Origin: Ceriagrion tenellum
Taxonomy: Eukaryota; Arthropoda; Insecta; Odonata; Coenagrionidae
NCBI GenBank assembly: GCA_963169105.1
Contig: OY720637.1
Coordinates: 59,046,964 to 59,110,963, forward strand
Direction of reading: 5' to 3'
DNA: 64,000 bases
This document shows positions 55,701-59,451 of the stretch, piece by piece (position 1 is the first letter of the stretch; each line of letters starts with the position of its first letter). The notes below the pieces were generated by a model, which did no database searches, was not told the origin of the DNA, and saw only the letters and a program-made list of their open reading frames with translations. The position numbers and the translations under genes were made by a program.

Positions 55701-56925
55701 ATTGATCTGTTAGTCAATCACTTGAGTGTTTTCTTACAAGCTACTGGGACTCCATTCTGAGTCGATATGTTAGGGTCTCTGAACTGTTGAGCAGTATGTG
55801 TGCATGAGCAAAGATGAGCATAAGTGTGAAAAATATGAATGCTCTGCTTTTTTATTGTGTGAGGAAGAAGATGACAGTGATGTTACGGAGCACGTCTTTC
55901 TTTCTCCGAGAAAAGCGTAGTACCTATTAGGGAGAGACATAATTTGTCTGTGTGCTGGTTGTGAGTTATTACTGTAGTACTACTAGGTTACATAGTCGGA
56001 GATTTATATCATCAAAAAATTTTCATATTGGCAACATGATAATCTATGATGAGATCCCTGTACTCTTCAGTAATTTGATGTGAGATATCAGGCATTTCAA
56101 CAGATATTCCAATGTTAGCTTTTTACTGGTATATTTTTTTGACATGCCCCATTTTACAGCCGCATGCATTCTATTTGTAATATAAGGTATCCTTTCATTT
56201 GGGGAAATCAATAAGAAAATTTAAAAAATTAGAAAAATATCAAGAAGAAAGAAAGACTGCTGGCCCAAGTATATTCCCTCATGTTACAGCTTTTTCACAT
56301 TGTGATGAATGGGTGTCTTCTACAATTATTTTCAGTCGCTCAAAGATGTTAAGACAAAAACATATTTCTCTTGTGGGCAACACATTCTTCATTTCATAAT
56401 CTGCTGGATAAGGACATTTCATTGGTGGGTTTTCTCTTCATATTCCTTCTCTCATTTTTAGCCAATAGTAGAAATTCTGCACCGGCACTGAGATGCCATT
56501 CAAGTAAATGAGACAAAATAGTCCACCAAATACTTATCACTTATCCATCTTGCATCTGCTAACATAAGTTCCATTATATTTCAAAGCATACGAACATTCT
56601 CTTTCTTAACAGCTTTTTTGGAGTGAATTTTCTGGATGGAGTGATATTTTTTAAAGAAATCACTAGCCATGCAAAAACAATGTTTTCATGTTGAAATAAT
56701 CATAGATCAAGTACCTAGTGCAATATTAAGACCCTTTGTACATTCAAATGATAGGTTACACTGTTTGAATGAATACTTATTAATTTATAATGTTTTTCAG
56801 ATAAGAAGGAGAAAATGCTGGCAATCGTCAAAATTAACTCTTTCGACTCTTCATTTGATGAGCTGTTGGAGCGCTTTAAGAAAATTGTGATAAAGAGAGA
56901 GCAGATGTCTACTAAGCCAAGCTAA
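16746..56925 (+). CDS. HAUS6: HAUS augmin-like complex subunit 6 (11 exons)
   Basis: Augmin subunit; augmin binds spindle microtubules and recruits gamma-tubulin to nucleate branches. Exons: 16746-16964, 21775-21945, 29455-29596, 34859-35018, 39643-39782, 44173-44276, 44903-45088, 47648-47882, 49743-49874, 49955-50014, 56801-56925 (TAA 56923). All have AG/GT borders, each phase fits the next exon, and the total is divisible by three. Possible starts are ATG 16746 (557 aa), 16812, or 16851 (522 aa); I favour 16851 because HAUS6 proteins have a short N-tail. Diagnostic N-domain: exon 2 DMFLCPNQDGFYRVSHFLM … FRHCWPV … ERTFR, exon 3 GRLMTPGGDRFVKIIWEIS, matching the family's 'MF..PN..AF....HFL … CWP … FR … L.P.G..F' signature. 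Exon 5 is a charged coiled coil (RREKKIREINAKVERLY). The C-tail is shorter than in vertebrates. Introns reach 7.5 kb and are packed with transposons; none interrupts an exon. Confidence 0.85.
17244..17466. repeat. Possible degraded DNA-transposon segment
   Basis: Alternating CpG-rich motifs such as ACGATGCATGTACC and TGCGCGTGTGCATGCATAG end in AGTGTAAACACGCCCT, a form common at MITE ends. The left end was not identified with confidence. HAUS6 intron 1. Confidence 0.3.
17470..19320. mobile_element. Scrambled Ty1/copia locus with inverted gag copies
   Basis: Two gag copies face each other. Minus copy (18745 down to about 18075): copia-type gag with AQKHLIIHVRTAKTAF, FEDKGVFRQVALMDQLLDTK, CDYVMGMRDIIHKIAE and FLMLRNLRPEYQWL. 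Plus copy (17700-18110): NQLPREGHKEAEDRGG … HHRQ and a zinc knuckle CYICGKPGHKASKCWF in another frame. They meet near 18070-18110 as a long inverted repeat. A further minus piece (19304-18873) has the pol segment VGIRNVTYVPNLTANFISV, and a ~60-bp block (GGGATATTGATCGCCTCACA) is present three times: 17655 (+), 19018 (+) and 19270 (-). No LTRs were recognised. HAUS6 intron 1. Confidence 0.8.
17822..18745 (-). pseudogene. copia gag (UBN2-type), open over most of its length
   Basis: Frame 18745-17822 encodes 307 aa, of which about the first 225 look like genuine Ty1/copia gag: WLRKLIEKTVKKDEELTPDV, NQLLREGHKEAVDRG and the Ser/His-rich linker SSSRHHRQWGSSSTQANKN. After the inversion point the frame reads the opposite strand of the second gag copy, so the last ~80 residues are not authentic. 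The zinc knuckle expected after the linker is absent from this strand. Capsid-like packaging protein by family knowledge. Confidence 0.75.
19321..20440 (+). mobile_element. RTE-type LINE tail interrupted by a SINE
   Basis: Broken frames give RTE RT C-terminal blocks in order: EEFMGSTIEENWCSSKDI and SSRRELMTGTLRL (19640-19780), then after the SINE, EIRRRQGRWLKGLIREDGLF (20305-20370). These parallel the copy at 7726-8260. Many stops. The SINE at about 19905-20150 separates the halves. HAUS6 intron 1. Confidence 0.8.
19905..20150 (-). mobile_element. tRNA-derived SINE, family B
   Basis: On the minus strand: A-box-like GTGGCTTGAGTACTC, then B box GGGTTCAAATCCC about 40 bases later, within a tRNA-like stretch starting GGATCCGGTTGATGTGG. 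The body continues with CAGAGGCATTTGTTTTTC. Distinct from family A in both boxes. It is inserted in the RTE element, which resumes on both sides; the 19905 edge is approximate. Confidence 0.7.
20441..21770. other. HAUS6 intron 1, no recognised feature
   Basis: AT-rich DNA without supported genes. Short ORFs show no domain. The branch/acceptor region TCTTTCATCATATCCATTTTCAG precedes exon 2. Confidence 0.5.
22019..22975 (+). mobile_element. TAGAGATGGG-family MITE, copy 3, split by a hAT MITE
   Basis: The most complete copy. Left end TAGAGATGGGTAAATTACCG, right end (reversed) TAGAAATGGGCCATTCTG, so terminal repeats of at least 10 bp. Flanking octamers (AGCAAAAC, GCCATTAC) agree at only four positions, so no clean duplication. 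Removing the 335-bp insert at 22229 leaves about 615 bp. It begins 73 bases after HAUS6 exon 2. Confidence 0.75.
22229..22563. mobile_element. Nested hAT-like MITE
   Basis: Ends CAGGCCCGTTTTTAA and (reversed) CAGGCCCGATTCTATAA form a clear terminal inverted repeat. It is flanked by CCTACATT (22221-22228) and CCTATATT (22564-22571), an 8-bp duplication with one mismatch, as expected for hAT. Inside it has GGTGTGCCCCCGGG and GCGCCCCTGGGCAAGTGCCC. No transposase. Confidence 0.85.
23073..24493. mobile_element. 1.4-kb non-autonomous DNA transposon with AACGC(C/T)T subterminal repeats
   Basis: Ends CCCTGGCGGTTTTGTG (left) and CCCTGGTGGTTTTTGA (right, reversed) form an inverted repeat. Both subterminal zones are filled with AACGCCT/AACGCTT/GCGTTTG motifs in both orientations, about 23150-23340 and 24180-24460. 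The interior has ORFs of 88 and 87 codons (23331-23597, 23827-24090) that I do not recognise. No clear target-site duplication, so the superfamily is open. HAUS6 intron 2. Confidence 0.65.
24494..26314. other. HAUS6 intron 2, with a small tandem repeat at 25382-25452
   Basis: Mostly AT-rich DNA without recognised genes. At 25382-25452 the phrase GTCAAATGAATAGTCATAGAGT is repeated about three times in tandem with small indels. Minus frames 25825-25625 and 26172-25978 are open but show no domain or paired splice sites. Confidence 0.5.
26315..28550 (-). mobile_element. jockey/CR1-type LINE with 5' inversion (twin-priming pattern)
   Basis: The 3' part reads on the minus strand from about 27962 to 26315: RT motifs KVSKVIPLYKNEGDLNDLRSYRPI, GVPQGSVLG, YADDTNF, then the C-terminus NYDTRGN and LRIFNKLPDDLK, and an (ATT)n tail at 26315-26345. 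The upstream ORF2 part lies at 27945-28550 in plus orientation: KPWITDEIC-like, LKDLLKTCKE, RFYVHLVTHAKSTYNDRK, IFNDHFSQNS and TETELKHDFKSGDKTYSWPG. The inverted part ends just where the other begins in the ORF (…GPD / LLKLACD), as twin-primed integration produces. Frameshifts are frequent. HAUS6 intron 2. Confidence 0.85.
28551..29454. other. HAUS6 intron 2, no recognised feature
   Basis: AT-rich, no supported ORF. The phrase GTCTGTGATCAGTCAAA occurs twice near 29173 and 29202. The acceptor for exon 3 is at 29453-29454. Confidence 0.45.
30029..30742 (-). mobile_element. Ty1/copia pol fragment, inverted (linker and start of RT)
   Basis: Minus frames 30733-30335 and 30331-30029. They give VRRDVIFQEDSFPF (end of integrase region), an acidic linker, RRSSRPRRAA, then the start of copia RT: PKTVQEALSGPYAKKWREAM, EMQNMVKNEAWEIV, VVGTRWVFQI and AQGHSQVPGIDF. 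This stops at 30029. It abuts, head to head, the plus-strand remainder of the same kind of element at 30751. HAUS6 intron 3. Confidence 0.9.
30751..31727 (+). mobile_element. Ty1/copia pol fragment (RT active site to RNase H)
   Basis: Starts at the RT catalytic motif VCVDDLLVIG, then FKDELSKVLEFKYLG, LLYLSNCSRPDLAFAV, and RNase H blocks VYTDADWANDQKDRNSISGY, ISILEDNLGAMCVAKN, SDHTKHIDVKYHAIRE and NLADIVTKPL. Several stops and frameshifts (near 30930, 31235, 31380). The order fits the second half of a copia pol. A purine tract (AAGGGGAAG, about 31855) and LTR follow. Confidence 0.9.
31864..32567 (+). repeat. copia 3' LTR split by a hAT-like MITE
   Basis: The LTR starts TGTTAAAATAAGTTGG right after the purine-rich tract and ends near TTTTTAACCA (32567), so its ends mirror each other. 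Without the MITE it is about 200 bp, a normal copia LTR size. AATAAA lies at about 32019. No 5' LTR was found. Confidence 0.7.
32038..32536. mobile_element. hAT-like MITE inside the copia LTR
   Basis: An exact 8-bp duplication GTTAAATG (32030-32037 and 32537-32544) flanks a 499-bp element. Ends TAGAGATGCG and (reversed) TAAGGATGAG form a short imperfect TIR. Inside, GGTACCGAGAACCGG-type motifs recur in both orientations near both ends. No transposase. Confidence 0.85.
32568..33880. other. HAUS6 intron 3, no recognised feature
   Basis: A short open frame at about 32655-32850 (IIWANNKSGKNLCFVEIDA) is not recognised. Otherwise AT-rich without supported genes. A C-run lies at 33850-33859. Confidence 0.4.
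33890..34500. promoter_or_regulatory. CpG-rich, promoter-like island in HAUS6 intron 3
   Basis: Sharp shift from AT-rich DNA to CpG-rich DNA (GGCGCGCCCCGACGCGCC near 33932, GTCGCGCCAACGACG). It holds a TATA-like TTTATATAG (34102-34110), two CCAAT boxes (34277-34281, 34353-34357) and a short tandem repeat CTCGGTGACCTGCC. It ends about 360 bp before HAUS6 exon 4. It may be an alternative promoter, a promoter of an unannotated transcript, or transposon-derived. Confidence 0.4.
35250..35540 (-). mobile_element. LINE 3' end with (ATT)n tail
   Basis: On the minus strand the sequence ends in an (ATT)n run at 35254-35274, preceded by a TAAAAT-rich tail like that of the LINE at 26315. The frame 35482-35276 includes VRFDIKPKLRAKNLVIISNI, compatible with a degraded ORF2 end. 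HAUS6 intron 4. Confidence 0.45.
35770..37000 (+). mobile_element. Ty3/gypsy integrase fragment, split by a LINE tail
   Basis: Broken frames give an integrase: zinc-binding region FYWVNYKEDVKNWCRRCKVC, core VDIAGPFLETGSENKYILVV, KWIEAYPILNQEAATIATVL, FGTPSELHFDQGSNFES and HPQSDGMIEHMNR (D, D and E catalytic residues visible), then after the insert (36262-36445) HLSKAVSENQCDWDEYLSLF, and the C-terminal part LWFYNPQRQHDLSPEL and YNRLAPYKGG. Many stops. No RT or LTR seen. Confidence 0.85.
36262..36445 (+). mobile_element. LINE 3' UTR fragment inserted in gypsy integrase
   Basis: Starts ATAGGTACAAAAACTC, matching the LINE tail at 3871, and ends TGTTATGTAGATGTAGA, a simple-repeat end typical of CR1/jockey-type elements. 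The gypsy integrase frame resumes directly after it. About 184 bp, so severely 5'-truncated. Confidence 0.8.
37280..39090 (+). mobile_element. LINE with RNase H-type C-terminal zinc motif, split by a TTAA element
   Basis: The frame near 37465-37665 encodes IIVGFLTGHYQVMRHLHLLK and CRWCEEEDETTSHILCDCP, the C-terminal 'GH..L..HL ... C..C....ET..H.L..C' motif of I/R1-type or related LINEs. The 3' UTR runs to 38009, is interrupted by the element at 38014-39042, and resumes at 39047 (GTAGATCTGTGGGGCC), ending in AATAAATATTATTATATTATT. It is missing its RT domain. HAUS6 intron 4. Confidence 0.75.
38014..39042. mobile_element. TTAA-flanked element, CCCTCTTAGTGC family, copy 1
   Basis: TTAA at 38010-38013 and 39043-39046. 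Ends CCCTCTTAGTGC and (reversed) CCCTTTTAGTGC differ at one of 12 positions. It carries captured LINE RT sequence (minus strand: KGGSYKDFANYRPISLL) and repeats of a ~106-bp block (TTCGTTAGATACTGTGCCAC) at about 38236, 38342 and 38696. A ~180-bp block (GGAAAATAAATATTATAAAG) is also duplicated (38080 and 38840). The right end has CGATATATCGGCCCGCCGC. Same family as 58069-59007. Confidence 0.85.
39430..39560 (+). mobile_element. tRNA-derived SINE, family A
   Basis: A-box-like GGGTAGCATAGCAATC and B-box-like GGTTCATTTCCCGG, about 45 bases apart, in the family-A body (GCATGCCAAAGG). Tail CAATTTCAACTCTTTGGTGC resembles that at 48555. It ends less than 100 bp before HAUS6 exon 5. Confidence 0.65.
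40165..40712. repeat. Long inverted repeat (foldback MITE)
   Basis: Arms of about 145 bp: left has GAAAAAAGAATTTTTA, GCTTTTCTAAAAA, TATCTTAACATCATACTAAA and GTGAATGAAAATTTAGCCTA; the right carries the reverse complement of each in reverse order. The centre is also partly self-complementary (GACCACAGCGAAGAG against the region TTCGTAGTGGTC). HAUS6 intron 5. Confidence 0.85.
40725..40806. repeat. Short foldback adjoining the long inverted repeat
   Basis: TTAGTCCTAGTTAATGAAAT at the left is mirrored by ATTTCACTAACTAGGACTAA at the right with one mismatch and a ~30-base loop. It starts only about 13 bp after the 40165-40712 foldback. Confidence 0.85.
40900..41250. repeat. AT-rich repeat region with ATGCAAATAATATT motifs
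   Basis: CCATGCATATGCAAATAATA occurs at about 41146 and 41218, and variants of AATATTATGCACAT nearby. The same vocabulary (TTTGCATAATATTCAAATAA) returns at 43330-43600. A (TA)n run lies at 41177-41194. Nature unknown. Confidence 0.5.
41396..41424. repeat. 13-bp hairpin
   Basis: AATTGTGCGATAT and ATATCGCACAATT are exact reverse complements separated by three bases. No U-rich or promoter context makes a role evident. Confidence 0.7.
41582..41755 (-). CDS. Candidate terminal exon, unidentified protein (minus strand)
   Basis: On the minus strand a good acceptor (TTGCATTTTTTTCAG) precedes an open frame of 57 codons to TAA, followed at once by an AATAAA. The peptide has cysteine/histidine and charged residues in a natural-looking mix: GCKGRYHCHVEKYD, IKKWLRNARGRKTTVEETQI and LVDNLLRSVDDSH. 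It enters after two bases of a codon. I do not recognise it and did not find a fitting upstream exon: the open stretch at 42068-41865 has a donor in the wrong phase. It could be a nested gene, an exon of a retrocopy, or chance. Confidence 0.4.
42023..42577 (-). mobile_element. Penelope-like retroelement fragment with inverted arms
   Basis: Exact 13-bp direct repeats CCAATTAGATAGC at 42010-42022 and 42578-42590 bound a 555-bp insertion. Inside, arms of about 135 bp (42129-42260 and 42440-42577) are inverted copies: GGTATATATACAAAATCAGG, then a purine-rich run, CCGTTGGAGTATGGTGTAAT and GGGCAGGTAGGAAGGGGTC. At the left lies a hammerhead-like motif (42068-42118). Hammerhead motifs plus inverted copies are known for Penelope-like elements. 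No RT or GIY-YIG ORF remains. HAUS6 intron 5. Confidence 0.7.
42068..42118 (-). ncRNA. Candidate minimal hammerhead ribozyme
   Basis: Minus strand: CTGAAGA (matches CUGANGA), a GTCA/TGAC hairpin as stem II, then GAAA, then CCCGGG and TC as a very short palindromic stem III with the GUC cleavage site before GTAAAT. Stem I can pair TAC with GTA. This layout, including a palindromic stem III that works best in dimers, is that of hammerheads described in Penelope-like elements. Activity is not shown. Confidence 0.65.
42591..43477. other. HAUS6 intron 5, no recognised gene
   Basis: AT-rich DNA. From about 43330 on it shares the ATTATGCACAAATA / AATATTATG vocabulary seen at 40900-41250. No ORF of note. 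Confidence 0.45.
43478..43539. repeat. Zero-spacer palindrome, 31-bp arms
   Basis: Arms 43478-43508 and 43509-43539 are reverse complements at 29 of 31 positions with no loop; the centre is GGCATAATATATTATGCC. Directly around it the DNA is AT-rich with GCATAATATT motifs. Long loopless palindromes are unstable, so survival suggests recent origin or a transposon core. Confidence 0.9.
45460..46016 (-). mobile_element. TAGAGATGGG-family MITE, copy 4 (inverted)
   Basis: Reverse orientation relative to copies 1-3. The left edge TAGAGATAGGCCATTCTGAA equals the right end of copy 3, and the body (TTTACCACAACCCCTGAAAA, AACATATTATTTTAAGC) follows in the same order. The other edge near 46016 is degraded (TTACCATAATGTTC on the minus strand). 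HAUS6 intron 7. Confidence 0.7.
46307..46885. mobile_element. TTAA-flanked element with CAGCTGC ends
   Basis: TTAA at 46303-46306 and 46886-46889. Ends CCCATCAGCTGC and (reversed) CCCTTCAGCTGC match at 11 of 12 bases. 579 bp, no coding potential. A second TTAA piggyBac-type MITE family, different from that at 38014. HAUS6 intron 7. Confidence 0.85.
46890..47640. other. HAUS6 intron 7, no recognised feature
   Basis: Short repeats ACTGAGGCAAAAC/AGACTGAG near 46950-47020. The frame 47138-47368 is open but has no splice sites that fit HAUS6. Acceptor of exon 8 at 47646-47647. Confidence 0.45.
48455..48570 (+). mobile_element. tRNA-derived SINE, family A
   Basis: A box GATTAGCATAGTGGTC and B box GGTTTGATTCCCAG, properly spaced; body GGAAAGCCAAAGTTC. 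The preceding GCCATGAGAATTAAGAAGCC resembles CTATGAGAATGAGAAAGCC before the 39430 copy, so family A extends upstream of the A box. HAUS6 intron 8. Confidence 0.75.
48571..49742. other. HAUS6 intron 8, no recognised feature
   Basis: AT-rich with a pyrimidine-rich stretch near 49180-49500; the frame 49094-49414 is open on the plus strand but shows no domain. Acceptor of exon 9 at 49741-49742. Confidence 0.45.
50208..50334 (-). repeat. gypsy 3' LTR
   Basis: On the minus strand begins TGTAGTATATTGTATGAGTG and ends near TTTAGTATACTTCACA. AATAAA is present (ACACAATAAAGC). It is about 95% like the 5' copy, with a handful of substitutions. Confidence 0.9.
50730..52110 (-). pseudogene. gypsy RT (partial) and integrase
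   Basis: RT N-part (about 52110-51614): RICGDFKITLNPNLEIERYP, LSTIDLSQAFQQLVLDDKSQ and LPFGVASAPAYFQRIMGQAM. Then, after the deletion, integrase: SLARSYVWWRKLDEALEFLV, SCESCAVNRPLPVKAPLKSW, a core piece VVVDCSTKWPEVV in a shifted frame, FGLPEKIVSDNGSQF, HLATNGAVENLVKCLKNKIK and the C-terminal VGDKVWATA and WHCHINQL. Stops lie near 51343, 51247 and 50875. Non-autonomous and inactive. Confidence 0.9.
52121..53535 (-). pseudogene. gypsy gag and protease, one frameshift
   Basis: The first gag part (53535-53250) gives KFIPKEESWDAYEEWLEQYF and YDDLCRLLRKHFSPKQSVIV; a frameshift near 53255 leads into 53314-52121: KFHQCVQGKVSSVREIVTDL, NFGAFFDRAMRDQFMLGL, then two zinc knuckles CYCCGRKCHTRAEC and CDISHRTGHLKAMC. 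The protease follows, with MEINTGSAISAVSEE: the catalytic aspartate of the usual DTG/DSG is replaced by asparagine. ILGRDWL marks the end of the protease. Structural and processing functions by family; both are impaired here. Confidence 0.9.
53547..53671 (-). repeat. gypsy 5' LTR
   Basis: Same start TGTAGTATATTGTATGAGTG; ends TTTAGTGTACCACA. About 125 bp, short for gypsy elements, so regulatory content is small. Few differences from the 3' LTR point to a fairly young insertion. Confidence 0.9.
53820..55420 (+). mobile_element. RTE-type LINE tail split by a MITE
   Basis: Left half: HKLEHLNYFGALLEENGFSC and KDIQRRSKEAVSNR (54029-54130). Right half after the MITE: GLVESLIWSVALYESKTQTL, KNDENRLEAFVIWV, LIEGRMLHKCGREKEKRVGF and IDWMKMG (54980-55320). 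These are the same RTE blocks as at 7726-8260. Stops are common. HAUS6 intron 10. Confidence 0.85.
54151..54968. mobile_element. DNA MITE with AACGGTTGGG motifs inside the RTE LINE
   Basis: Left part TACCCATATAGCACCAACGG, right part (reversed) TACCCATGGAGCACAGACGG: a long imperfect terminal inverted repeat that continues through GGTTGGGTCAACGTTAAGGA on the left. The left end is duplicated in tandem as two 80-bp units (54151-54230 and 54231-54310). Inside, CCAACGGTT/AACCGTTGG variants recur many times in both orientations. No ORF. Confidence 0.75.
55440..56798. other. HAUS6 intron 10, no recognised feature
   Basis: AT-rich; no transposon ends or domains recognised. Acceptor for the last exon at 56799-56800 (AATGTTTTTCAG). 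Confidence 0.45.
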
Positions 56926-56992
56926 AAATAGAATTACTAGCATAAAATGGGTAGTAAATTATACATTGTAGTGAATATCCTTTCAAGAATTA

Positions 56993-56998
56993 ATTAAA
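56993..56998 (+). terminator. Possible HAUS6 poly(A) signal (ATTAAA)
   Basis: The ATTAAA variant lies 68 bases after the HAUS6 stop codon, in AT-rich DNA. No canonical AATAAA is nearer. A downstream T-rich stretch (CTCTTTGTTATAAGTGTTG) could serve as the cleavage context. Confidence 0.4.
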
Positions 56999-57414
56999 TA
57001 TTTATATAATGCTATGTTTTATACTATTATATTCTCTTTGTTATAAGTGTTGTTCTGTTAAGTGATGAATGGAATTTTATGGGAGCTATTATTTATTTTC
57101 CCACTTATTACTTGGAGTACAAATAATGATTTATTAAATGCATTTTCTTAAAAGGAGAGTCTTTCATTGCTCTCAGAGCATTTTGCTGGCAATTACTTCC
57201 TGGAAATCAGCTATATGATCATAATTTGCCAAGATTCATCCCTATTGCCATCTGTAATTGGAAAAATAGTGGAATTTAGCCCATAGTAAGATGAATAATT
57301 GGAGATAAATTTGGATGATTAATCGATGTATCCATAAAGAAATACAAATCCTAGGTGCCCTCATTTTACAGCCAAAAACCTTAATGCCAAATTCCCCATA
57401 GGAAAAATCATTCC

Positions 57415-57490
57415 CCTTGATGGAGACTTGAGCCTGGACCTATTGGTTTTGTACAGCGTGCTTTAGCCAGTTAAGCTTCCAGTGGCAGAT
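57415..57490 (-). mobile_element. tRNA-like segment (SINE head or tRNA pseudogene)
   Basis: Minus strand: TTAACTGGCTAAAGCACGCT (A-box-like), then GGTCCAGGCTCAAGTCTCC (B-box-like) about 30 bases later. The acceptor stem does not pair, so it is not a working tRNA gene. The body differs from SINE families A and B. Confidence 0.45.
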
Positions 57491-57672
57491 GAAGGGGAAG
57501 GGCACAGATGCCCTCCACCCATTATCTCTACAAACCAGGAAAGGATTAAAACTAGATTTTTTTAATGGTTTTGAGAAACATCAAATCTGTATTTCCAAAA
57601 CCCATCTTTAATACATCGTAAATCTTGTTGGTAGCAGTGACAGATATTTCGCTAGTCATTTGTATTTTTTAA

Positions 57673-59447
57673 CCCTTTCGTGCTGAAGCCTCTCGAAGGG
57701 AAACACTTCCCCTGCAACAAGTAGCACGAGACACTTCTGTACTCCTCTCTATTATGCTCCCTCGTGGCGACGAATTGTTCAGTTATGCCTTTCACCCGTT
57801 TTTGAACCCCACTCAGCGGGACACCATGCCTTCCCCAGGCACTCAGCTCGACCCACCAACCCTTAGCAGCCCCACACTCAGCAGGAGGCTGCTGTAAATT
57901 TGTTGCATTAGCGGTGGTTTTATTTAAATAATCCATTGATGTATACACCAAAAATGTATACTTTTAAATGAATTTCTAATATTATTCTGAGTGTTTTACA
58001 GTTTTGAAAAAAAATCTATCGTTAATATTAACAAATTTAATTGATATATGTACACACCAACTATTTAACCCTCTTAGTGCTGACTCCTGCCAGCGGTTCT
58101 AGTGAGAAATGTGGAGGGTAACTAGAATTTTTTTTTAATAATAATAATAATTTTTTATTAATCTCATATTGAAGTACATTGGTCACAAAATAAAAGAAAT
58201 AAAAAGACAGTTAAGACATACGGACTATCCATTGTACAAAAGATGTAACGCACTTCACTCAATAAGACAAATACACCTTTGTATTAAAACACATGAAAAA
58301 AAAGAAGAAAACCTCAAGTAGAGTAGATAGTTTCATGAATATTTTTAAACCTTAGGAGACCCTCTGAGCCACAACAGGCTCATCAGAAGGTACTCTCTAA
58401 TGTCAATGTAAAAAATTAAAATAAAACATTAAAATGCTCACATTGCCATATTCGCACCGAGCGGTATAAATATGTGGCCACACAATCAGTCTCTCAACCT
58501 CCCTAGATATCAGTCCTCCAACAAATACTCCCAAAGTTTCTGTTTAACCTCTGTATACGTATTTAATCCATGCATGTCCCTTGGTAATTGGTTAAACAGT
58601 CTAGGTTTCTTAAGAAATTCGTTAGATACTGTGCCACATATTTCTCCATAATTTTATTGATAGCTGGTAGCAAAGAGATAGGTCTGTAGTTTGCAAAATC
58701 TTTGTAGGAGCCTCCTTTATAAATAGGTCTAACTGATGCAATTTATGTAACTAATGAAATGTATCGCTCTAGGAAAATAAATATTATAAAGTTATTGTTT
58801 AAAATATCCATATGCAGTTTTTCTTATTGCGTATGCATTGAATTAGGTAATAATAAAATAACGCTTATACTTCGTACAAAAAATAATTGTAATTATATTT
58901 GTGAGCAAAAGTTAAACAATATTTTGCCTATGAGCCGATATATTGGCCCTCTGCACTTTATGCCTAAGATGCCAAAGCCGATATATCGGCCCGCCGCACT
59001 AAAAGGGTTAAATTACGAGTTCCACACAAAAACTCTGTTAGTATAACGCTAGAATTTTGTTTAAAATTTGCTAAGACTCAGCAAAAAAACAAATAATTCA
59101 TTTCTAAGTTAAAAACTTTGTAGTGTGCAAAAAATAATTGCCTCGAAAAACCATTGTAAATACAATAAATAAACCGAGGACTCATGCAGCGAGGAAGGCT
59201 ATTAATGAGGCAGAGGGTCAATCTCACTTGCCGAGGAAAGGGTCTAAGCTCTCCTTAAGCTGGGTCACAAGGGCTTACTGCATACCTGGGATTATTGTTT
59301 CTGTGTCGGTCACTTCTATTCCCTCACATCAGCAATAGCCGACATTAGGTCTTTTGTGTTGGTTTTTATCAGTTGGCTATAGCCGACATTTGTTCGTTTG
59401 GGAAGGAAAATTCACGTCGGCTACAGCCGTCACTAGGCGCGAAAGGG
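57673..59447. mobile_element. TTAA-flanked element with CCCTTTCG ends, hosting a nested element
   Basis: TTAA at 57669-57672 and 59448-59451; ends CCCTTTCGTGC and (reversed) CCCTTTCGCGC. The right subterminal zone has three GGCTA(T/C)AGCCG palindromic motifs (59332-59430). It is interrupted by the TTAA element 58069-59007, so its own length is about 830 bp. The minus frame 57951-57652 inside it (LQQPPAECGAAKGWWVELSA) is not recognised. Confidence 0.75.
58069..59007. mobile_element. TTAA-flanked element, CCCTCTTAGTGC family, copy 2 (nested)
   Basis: TTAA at 58065-58068 and 59008-59011. Ends CCCTCTTAGTGCTG and (reversed) CCCTTTTAGTGCGG. Like copy 1 at 38014 it carries LINE sequence on the minus strand: an (ATT)n tail near 58137-58155, NQLPRDMHGLNTYTE and KGGSYKDFANYRPISLLPAI. 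The right end has CGATATATCGGCCC twice. It sits inside the 57673-59447 element. Confidence 0.85.
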
Positions 59448-59451
59448 TTAA

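Noticed and set aside
57652..57951. 99-codon minus ORF
   Set aside because: It crosses the left end of a TTAA element and has no domain; best explained as chance.
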